Origin: JADJLQ01 sp040007895
GTDB taxonomy: Bacteria > Bacteroidota > Bacteroidia > Chitinophagales > Saprospiraceae
Assembly (NCBI GenBank): GCA_040007895.1
Contig: JBDTUE010000144.1
Location: 1-10,748 of the forward strand
Reading direction: 5' to 3'
DNA: 10,748 nucleotides
The position numbers and the translations under genes were made by a program. Shown piece by piece: positions 5,533-10,748 of the stretch. Within the stretch, counting starts at the first letter, position 1. Every line of letters begins with the position of its first letter. The notes under the pieces were generated by a model. It saw nothing but the letters and a program-made list of their open reading frames with translations. It was not told where the DNA came from and did no database searches.

Positions 5533-8032
5533 AGGGATTCTTTTTAGTTTTATTTTTACTCTCAGCAATTTTTGATTCATTCTTATTTACAGAAAAGGCT
5601 GGAACCAGCGTTTTATTTTTCTTGTATTGATCGGTTAACCAATATCCTAAAAGTCCAATAAACAGCAAACCAATCAAGTTGTTTAACCAAAATCCAATTT
5701 GGATAGACATAAGCACTTTGGTGGGTTCGAATTTAAATTCAATTTTATGGCTACCTGACGGCACCTTCATACCTCGAAGGATGTAATTGACTCGTATATG
5801 ATCGACCGGCTTATCATCCAGGTAGGCTTTCCATCCTTTGTCCGGGCCATACCATATATCTGAAAAAACGACAAATTGGTCGCCTTCTGCTGTAACAGAA
5901 TAACTTAGTTGGTTAGGCGCATAAGCTTCTAATTGTATGTTTCCCATCTTTGAAAAAGAAGTATTCGTAAGATATCCGGGGAATTCCTTATCCAATACGA
6001 CAGCTGTCGAATCAGGCCTGATTTGAGCAAGAGCTGCGATTTCTTCGTCTGGTGTATTTACTTTAGTAATATCATGAATAAACCAGGCGTTACCCATAGC
6101 TGAAGGATTCATTTGAACCTGTGCTTTATCATTGATATAGTATTTCGTGTTAAGCATACTTAGCACTTTCTGATCCCCTTTCGATAAATAAAAATCAATC
6201 ATATCCTGGTATCGCCGAAGTTTTGCCGGACTATAACCGCCGATCATTTTATGATAATAAGCCCCTGTTGCATCCTGAAATGGATCACTGGTGTAGTCAA
6301 ATACCCTGTAGTAAAGTTGAGGGTCCTGGAGGATTTGTTTATCCACCTCCCGCATTGGAACGGTGGTTTTTACGGCACTTTTAGCCTTCCAATCTTCCTG
6401 GCTGATGTATCTCTTTGCAATTATAAAAAGATCTATAAACGTAAGCAAAGTCAATGTAGCTATACAAAGGTTTTTACTTAGTTTGTCCTTGAGGAATAAA
6501 TACAAAATAAGGCCACCTGCAATCAAAAAAGAAAGAGTCCTCAATGTATCTTGTTTTAAATAAATGAATCTGGCTTCTTTAAAAATAGCTACTATCTTCG
6601 GATCAAACCTACTGTCACCAGGACTGGTAAAATCGAAAAACATTTGCCCCCCATAACCAATAATGATAAGTATTAAGGAAATACCTGCAATAACCTTTAT
6701 CAGTAACCTGGCTGCATCTTTTTTATCCGAAGTATTGACTTTGAGCAGCGAGTATAAAGTAAAAATGGAAAATAAGGGAATCAGGCAACTTACAATATTT
6801 TGAATAGAATTAGGAGTTCTGAATTTATTAAGATAAGGAAGATAATCAAATAAAAAATGATTAAAAGCACCAAAGTTTTTCCCTAGTGACATTAGTATCA
6901 AAAACAAAGTAGCCGTCAACATACCCCATTTTACGCTCCCTTTTATGTAGAAAATTCCAAATACAAATAACAAAAAAATTATAGCTCCTACATAATCAGG
7001 GGATCCTGTAAATGCCAGATCACCCCAGTAAAGTGGTAGCGAATTTTGGGGTTGCATACCACTGGTCCGGAGTAAGGTATTGATACTTTTATTACCCTTT
7101 ATAGTCTCATTATTAGCTCCGCCTACCGCTCCGGGTATAATAAATGCCAACAAATCCTTTACTCCGTCGCTCCATTGCATAGCATAATTATAACCGAGAC
7201 CGGATTCACTACTGGTAGAAACACTGTTTGCTTGACTTGTAGTGGCTGCCGGCGATAAAATGGTTCCACCTCGCATGGTATCTTTAGCGTATGTCCGCAC
7301 TACTAATACCTGGTATAAATTTGAGCTCAATGCGAGAAGTGTGCCCAAACCAAGTATCAATACAATTTTACCTAATTCCTTAAAATCTTTATTTTTATAA
7401 AAATCATAGGAAAGAAACAAAAAAAAGATTCCTAATCCTAAGAGGAAATAATAGGTCATCTGGGGATGATTATTAGCAAGACTCAATGTCAGCCCCATGC
7501 AAAATCCAAGACCACCCAGTAGATATTCTTTTTTAAACATTCGATACAGACCTGCAAATGCGAGTATGGAGAATCCTGAACTCGCCAATTTAGAATTATG
7601 ACCTGCCTCTAAAACACCAATATGTGTGGAGGCAAAGGTCGCACTGATGGCCCCTAGCAGAGCTAACCATGGCCCAACTCCCAAAAAAAGAAATCCAATG
7701 AATGCGGAGATTGCAAAAACCAATAAATAACCCAGTGAATCTGTGCGCATAAATGACAATCCACTATTTAAATAAGAGAGCACTCCTGCTTTTGCACCAC
7801 CATACATGGTATAGGTCGGCATTCCTCCAAACATTGAATTGGTCCAATAAGGATTCTTTCCTGTTTTTTGATGGTATAAATAGGCTTCCTGGTTCATACC
7901 GGAATTTTGCACAACTTCACCCTGGCTTAAAATCTTTCCTGATAACTGAGGAGCGAGAAATACTCCGCATGCTATAACAAGGATTAGCAAACAAATTAAA
8001 TGCTGTAAAAGGAGGCTGCTATAATTTTTCAT
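5531..8032 (-). CDS. YfhO family membrane protein (GT-C-like)
   Basis: An 833-residue integral membrane protein of the YfhO family (PF09586), of the long type usual in Bacteroidota. About a dozen transmembrane segments occupy residues 8-530. After the first helix the outer loop carries FGGMPTYT (68-75); further on come EAGHNSKL (142-149), NNHPQMTYY (187-195) and KFRTPN (403-408). An extracytoplasmic C-terminal domain contains YYHKMIGGYSPAKLRRYQD (592-610) and the diagnostic SDIWYGPDKGWKAYLDD (724-740), then a last helix and a lysine-rich tail. Family members in Firmicutes glycosylate lipoteichoic acid; here a lipid-linked sugar transfer is inferred. I chose the ATG at 8032. A TTG at 8050 would add six residues, but it lies inside a candidate -7 box, and the ATG places the first helix normally. 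The gene is tail to tail with the FkbM gene at 4799-5518. Confidence 0.9.
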   Translation of the reverse strand: MKNYSSLLLQHLICLLILVIACGVFLAPQLSGKILSQGEVVQNSGMNQEAYLYHQKTGKNPYWTNSMFGGMPTYTMYGGAKAGVLSYLNSGLSFMRTDSLGYLLVFAISAFIGFLFLGVGPWLALLGAISATFASTHIGVLEAGHNSKLASSGFSILAFAGLYRMFKKEYLLGGLGFCMGLTLSLANNHPQMTYYFLLGLGIFFLFLSYDFYKNKDFKELGKIVLILGLGTLLALSSNLYQVLVVRTYAKDTMRGGTILSPAATTSQANSVSTSSESGLGYNYAMQWSDGVKDLLAFIIPGAVGGANNETIKGNKSINTLLRTSGMQPQNSLPLYWGDLAFTGSPDYVGAIIFLLFVFGIFYIKGSVKWGMLTATLFLILMSLGKNFGAFNHFLFDYLPYLNKFRTPNSIQNIVSCLIPLFSIFTLYSLLKVNTSDKKDAARLLIKVIAGISLILIIIGYGGQMFFDFTSPGDSRFDPKIVAIFKEARFIYLKQDTLRTLSFLIAGGLILYLFLKDKLSKNLCIATLTLLTFIDLFIIAKRYISQEDWKAKSAVKTTVPMREVDKQILQDPQLYYRVFDYTSDPFQDATGAYYHKMIGGYSPAKLRRYQDMIDFYLSKGDQKVLSMLNTKYYINDKAQVQMNPSAMGNAWFIHDITKVNTPDEEIAALAQIRPDSTAVVLDKEFPGYLTNTSFSKMGNIQLEAYAPNQLSYSVTAEGDQFVVFSDIWYGPDKGWKAYLDDKPVDHIRVNYILRGMKVPSGSHKIEFKFEPTKVLMSIQIGFWLNNLIGLLFIGLLGYWLTDQYKKNKTLVPAFSVNKNESKIAESKNKTKKNP

Positions 8033-8047
8033 AAACAATTTATCTGA

Positions 8048-8055
8048 CAAAAGTA
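8048..8055 (-). promoter_or_regulatory. Candidate -7 element for the YfhO-type gene
   Basis: On the - strand this reads TACTTTTG, an exact match to TAnnTTTG, 15 bases upstream of the ATG at 8032. It would give a very short leader of about ten bases. No -33 TTG is seen at the usual spacing. If real, it excludes the TTG at 8050 as a start codon because that codon lies within the box. Confidence 0.38.
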
Positions 8056-8103
8056 AAAATAATATTTCATAAGATATATAATTTTTTCATTTTTAATTAA
8101 TTG

Positions 8104-8119
8104 ATAATGAATGCTTTAA
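8104..8119. repeat. 16-bp direct repeat, copy 1
   Basis: ATAATGAATGCTTTAA is found here and again at 9050-9065, both times in a gap between - strand genes. This copy lies 72 bases upstream of the YfhO-type ATG, in a 184-base gap that otherwise shows only AT-rich sequence and the candidate -7 box. Confidence 0.5.
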
Positions 8120-8216
8120 ATTAAATAAATTGAAAATAACTGACCTTAAAAGTTAATGTTTCAGCAAGCATACTTTAGTTGGTTTAAATCACAAAAGTTC
8201 ACAAAAAGTTATCAAT

Positions 8217-8954
8217 TTATATCTCTTTCAACCTCCACATACAATCCATTTCCCACCATTCTTCCGGAACTTCTCTGAAATGATTTTCTTTAAGATCTTC
8301 CCAGCCGGTACTTACTAATTTATAGTTCTTATTTAAAAGCTGATTAAATCCGTCCAGGGAATTATCTGGCATTCCCTCATATGAGTTTTGATATTCATTC
8401 TTTGCCACTTCAGAAGTAATTCGTAATATTTTTCTTGAACTAATATAGGGTGTCATTGTTTTCAACACCTCCAGATCATTACCCTGAATATCACTTACAT
8501 AGTCAGTAATAAATTCTATCTGTTGTTTTTGAAGGTAATCGCATACATTGAAAGCCGGTACTGTAACGGCTTTTATCATTTTAAAATCACCAAATCCTTT
8601 CTTAAATTGACCCAGGCTACTGCTTAATCCATGATTGTCACTGATATTAAAAGTAACAGTACCATTAAATGAGGTAGCAGCTCCGTGAATGAGATGAATG
8701 TGTTTCTTATTCCTGTACCGGAATTTTAGTTTATCGAAAAGATCTGGATTGGCCTCAACTCCGATGGCCAGTTTATATTGCCAATGCAATTTATCAAAAC
8801 CTTTTCCATAGTTAAGCCCAAGGTAAATCAATACTTCCCGCTTTGGAATTACCAGATATTTCAGACTTTTTAAAAAATAGAATACATCAAAAACTGCAGT
8901 CCTCACCATATTATACCAGGAATATCCTTTAAGTGAGTTAATTAATGACATCAT
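8217..8954 (-). CDS. Divergent FkbM-like methyltransferase
   Basis: A 245-residue protein with the FkbM layout but altered motifs. The glycine loop is VLIYLGLNYGKGF (41-53), with Tyr where most relatives have Asp before the I/L-G. The ribose-binding acid is kept in GVEANPDLFDKL (65-76). SSSLG (111-115) corresponds to the serine-rich stretch of other members. The late signature is DYVSDIQGNDLEVL (151-164), keeping D-x-Q-G and an acidic residue but lacking the usual Lys before the Asp. Glu182 in ITSEV fits the following strand. The C-terminus is rich in Trp and acidic residues (EEWWEMDCMW, 231-240). It may methylate a glycan hydroxyl as its relatives do, though the changes leave activity open. 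Two tandem ATGs give the same protein within one residue; the first is used. A good -7 box lies 25 bases upstream. The neighbours are membrane proteins on both sides. Confidence 0.8.
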   Translation of the reverse strand: MMSLINSLKGYSWYNMVRTAVFDVFYFLKSLKYLVIPKREVLIYLGLNYGKGFDKLHWQYKLAIGVEANPDLFDKLKFRYRNKKHIHLIHGAATSFNGTVTFNISDNHGLSSSLGQFKKGFGDFKMIKAVTVPAFNVCDYLQKQQIEFITDYVSDIQGNDLEVLKTMTPYISSRKILRITSEVAKNEYQNSYEGMPDNSLDGFNQLLNKNYKLVSTGWEDLKENHFREVPEEWWEMDCMWRLKEI

Positions 8955-8979
8955 CGTTTAATGCTTTTCTGATCGGCGG

Positions 8980-8987
8980 CAAAGATA
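8980..8987 (-). promoter_or_regulatory. Bacteroidota -7 promoter element (TATCTTTG followed by CC)
   Basis: On the - strand the sequence reads GGGTATCTTTGCCGCC, containing the most typical Bacteroidota -7 form, TATCTTTGC. It lies 25 bases upstream of the ATG at 8954, giving a leader of about 20 bases. A -33 TTG is not evident at the expected distance. It suggests that the divergent FkbM gene has its own promoter and is not solely dependent on the gene before it. Confidence 0.6.
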
Positions 8988-9049
8988 CCCGAAATATTAA
9001 AAAATAGTGAACTAACCAGAATTCAAGAGTGAACAATAAGGCTTTGAAT

Positions 9050-9065
9050 ATAATGAATGCTTTAA
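9050..9065. repeat. 16-bp direct repeat, copy 2
   Basis: This is identical over 16 bases to 8104-8119, in the same orientation. It lies 31 bases beyond the stop of the GT-C-like gene and 63 bases upstream of the -7 box of the divergent FkbM gene, inside a 141-base gap. Confidence 0.5.
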
Positions 9066-9068
9066 TCC

Positions 9069-9093
9069 GATTGCAATCAAATGATTAACAATC
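9069..9093. repeat. Tandem small dyads just downstream of the GT-C-like gene
   Basis: GATTGCAATC (9069-9078) is a perfect 10-bp palindrome. After four bases comes GATTAACAATC (9083-9093), with the same 4-bp arms around a 3-base centre. They begin two bases beyond the stop codon at 9096-9098 on the - strand. No T-run follows, so a terminator is doubtful; a protein-binding site is equally possible. Confidence 0.25.
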
Positions 9094-9095
9094 GA

Positions 9096-10607
9096 TCAGA
9101 CCACAGCATCTTTATAATAAAATTTTTTCAGGTAAACGTCAGACATATACAAAATAATGATCCACATGGGGGTGAACGTCGGAATATGGTATCTGTAATT
9201 GTTTAATGGACTTGCTAAAACGTGGAAACCAAAATAAATTAATATAAAAATGAAACAAAACATGCCTATTCTATCTCCTATAACCTTCAGCTTATAGTGC
9301 TTGTATTTTACAAATAAGAATAATGAAATACCAAAAGCAATCCATTGTATCCACCCTAATATTTTAACTATTGGAGTTAATATATTAGTATTATAATTAC
9401 TGGTGTGGTTATAGGACTTTATAGGATATGAATACCATTTTTGCACATCATCATCCAACTTGAACAAAGGAGGTTCATAGATAGGATAAATCTTAAATAC
9501 CAATTGACCTGCAGGCCAAAGAAAGTATCTAATATAATCTAAAGGTTTTTGGAAAATGATCCACCTCGCCCATTTTCCTACCATTGAACCAGACTTATAC
9601 CAGGCATGAAAATAAGAGATATTATCGCGTTGCATTACACTTCGGACTACTTCTTTACCGGCTAAAGCATTACTCCATATAAATTCAGTTTGAATACTAG
9701 CTCCTGTAGAAAATACGGAGTCTGGATATTGCATCATGACTTCGTTTACAAATCGGACATCTTTATCCACACCATTGGTAATGGCTAATCGGGTATGACC
9801 TAAAATTGCCGAAGCATTGTTTCCTAAAAGCCAGCCTGCAAATGAGGATTTGGGATAGTTAGGGCCAAAGGTATTCTTCAATAAGGAGTTATTCTTTTGA
9901 ATTGCAATTAATATCACCAGAAACAATCCTACCGTCAATCCAATACTTCGCCATTTGGATAAAGTCATAAAAAACAGGATACAGGATAATAAAGGGTAAA
10001 TCATGGCAATGAACCTTACCATATAAACTATATACAATACAATACCATGCAGGGCTAAAAAAAATAGTTGTGTACGAAGATTGACAGAAAATGCAATCCA
10101 AAGCAAACTGCCAAACCAGATATAGGTAAGTGAAAGAAATGATGAATCACTCATCACTGCATTGGTAATCTGAATTGCACAAGGGCTGGCGATAACCATT
10201 AAATGAAATAGAATCTTTACAATCCTATTGGAGAATGGCATAAAATGCAATATCGTTTGGGTCAGGAAAATACTGGCTGCCAGATGAATCAAAAATTGCC
10301 CAACAGGCAAAAAATGCAAATTGGATGAAATCGAATGATAAAATGAAATGACCCAACTATATCCGATTGGTCGATATCCGAGGATTTTCCGTACTGCGGA
10401 AGTCAAATAACTACCCGAATCACTAAACATTTCAGGGTGAGGATAATTTTTAATTTGTAGCCCAAATAGGAGTATGGCTATGAAAACTGAAAAGGCAATT
10501 GGTAACAGATTAGATTTGTCGAACCGGAATTCCACAACACTTTTCTTCTTATCTAAGACCGGATCTGTACTTTTATTGCCGGATTTGGTACTTGATATTT
10601 TAGCCAT
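9096..10607 (-). CDS. GT-C-like polytopic membrane protein, putative glycosyltransferase
   Basis: A 503-residue membrane protein with about ten hydrophobic segments after a hydrophilic, basic N-terminus of some 30 residues. The first outer loop carries MFSDSGSYL (60-68) followed by GYRPIGYSW (77-85), the arrangement seen in GT39/PMT-type GT-C enzymes, where an acidic residue in loop 1 is catalytic and a proline-containing motif leads to helix 2. NAVMSDSSFLSL (149-160) fits the second loop with its acidic residue, and MVRFIAMIYP (196-205) matches the 'R-P/F' helix common in these proteins. A large extracytoplasmic stretch spans about residues 240-400. It would transfer a sugar from a polyprenyl phosphate carrier at the outer face of the inner membrane; donor and acceptor are unknown. 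It starts 32 bases after the stop of the gene entering from the right, so they probably form an operon. Confidence 0.78.
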   Translation of the reverse strand: MAKISSTKSGNKSTDPVLDKKKSVVEFRFDKSNLLPIAFSVFIAILLFGLQIKNYPHPEMFSDSGSYLTSAVRKILGYRPIGYSWVISFYHSISSNLHFLPVGQFLIHLAASIFLTQTILHFMPFSNRIVKILFHLMVIASPCAIQITNAVMSDSSFLSLTYIWFGSLLWIAFSVNLRTQLFFLALHGIVLYIVYMVRFIAMIYPLLSCILFFMTLSKWRSIGLTVGLFLVILIAIQKNNSLLKNTFGPNYPKSSFAGWLLGNNASAILGHTRLAITNGVDKDVRFVNEVMMQYPDSVFSTGASIQTEFIWSNALAGKEVVRSVMQRDNISYFHAWYKSGSMVGKWARWIIFQKPLDYIRYFLWPAGQLVFKIYPIYEPPLFKLDDDVQKWYSYPIKSYNHTSNYNTNILTPIVKILGWIQWIAFGISLFLFVKYKHYKLKVIGDRIGMFCFIFILIYFGFHVLASPLNNYRYHIPTFTPMWIIILYMSDVYLKKFYYKDAVV

Positions 10608-10639
10608 TTCGGGGTGCGAATTAGTTAATAAATTTTACA

Positions 10640-10748
10640 TCAAATTTTTTGGCCAATTCCTATAACAGATAATCCCATTTTTTGGGCTATTATAAAATCA
10701 ATTATTTTAAAAACAGGAACTAGTTTATTATAAAACCCCATTTGGCTT
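10640..10748 (-). CDS. C-terminal end of a protein entering from the right edge (partial)
   Basis: A - strand frame is open from the edge for 35 codons and ends in a TGA at 10642-10640. The tail contains FYNKLVPVFKIIDFI (5-19) and MGLSVIGIGQKI (24-35). This pattern, an aromatic-Pro helix followed by a Gly-Leu-Ser beta strand ending in a basic residue, resembles the C-termini of class I SAM-dependent methyltransferases, but the piece is too short to be sure. The GT-C-like gene starts 32 bases further on in the same direction. The frame accounts for most of the sequence that would otherwise look like an upstream intergenic region of that gene. Confidence 0.55.
   Translation of the reverse strand, partial: SQMGFYNKLVPVFKIIDFIIAQKMGLSVIGIGQKI

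Noticed and set aside
7753..7977. Open frames on the + strand inside the YfhO-type gene (also 6251-6481 and 6363-6563)
   Set aside because: They are antisense to well-recognised YfhO family sequence and carry no family features.
8048..8050. TTG as start codon of the YfhO-type gene, adding six residues
   Set aside because: An ATG at 8032 gives a normal start for the first helix, and the TTG lies inside a candidate -7 box.
9889..10665. Open frames at 9889-10101 (- strand) and 10474-10665 (+ strand) overlapping the GT-C-like gene
   Set aside because: Both overlap a continuous membrane-protein gene with recognisable GT-C-like motifs; the second also overlaps the partial gene at the right edge.
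10669..10693. Inverted repeat ATAATCCCA / TGGG-CT-ATTAT as a terminator or operator
   Set aside because: It lies inside the open frame at the right edge, has a 2-base bulge and is not followed by a T-run on either strand.
1..10748. Mobile elements, CRISPR array, toxin-antitoxin or phage-defence genes
   Set aside because: I found no transposase or integrase, no terminal inverted repeats, no regularly spaced repeats and no defence-type domains; all sizeable genes fit surface-glycan or membrane roles.

Overview
The window is AT-rich and looks like a chromosomal cell-surface polysaccharide (O-antigen, capsule or exopolysaccharide) region of a member of the Bacteroidota. The reasons are: a TATCTTTGC-type -7 promoter element, genes without clear Shine-Dalgarno sequences, a YfhO-family membrane protein of the Bacteroidota type, a LIC_10190/DUF8201-like membrane protein, and several FkbM-type methyltransferases. 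I see no tRNA, rRNA, CRISPR array, transposase or integrase.

Left block (2-1862, + strand): the last 61 codons of an unidentified protein run off the left edge. They are followed after 16 bases by a large polytopic membrane protein (LIC_10190/DUF8201-like, probably of GT-C type). The block ends in a convergent gap of about 150 bases facing an FkbM methyltransferase on the - strand (2016-2999).

Middle block (3279-5518, + strand): after a 279-base divergent intergenic region comes a compact cassette of three genes. They are a DUF4422-like putative glycosyltransferase, an overlapping protein of unclear family that also looks like a sugar-transfer enzyme, and a second FkbM methyltransferase. The divergent region holds a 17-bp near-perfect palindrome, two candidate -7 boxes and a 48-codon open frame whose stop overlaps the start of the first gene.

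Right block (10748-5531, - strand): in transcription order this is the C-terminal tail of a gene entering from the right edge, a GT-C-like membrane protein, a third and divergent FkbM-like protein, and a YfhO-family membrane protein of 833 residues. The YfhO-type gene runs tail to tail with the middle cassette, with only 12 bases between their stops. The gaps before the last two genes each contain a candidate -7 box and a copy of the same 16-bp sequence.

Taken together, the window encodes three large polytopic membrane proteins that may use lipid-linked sugars, two soluble putative glycosyltransferases and three SAM-dependent methyltransferase-like proteins. This is a plausible set for building and methyl-capping a surface glycan, but no substrate can be read from the sequence. 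Most of the content is accessory glycan machinery of known general type. The least explained items are the protein at 4064-4786, the small frame at 3133-3279, and the intergenic palindrome and repeats.
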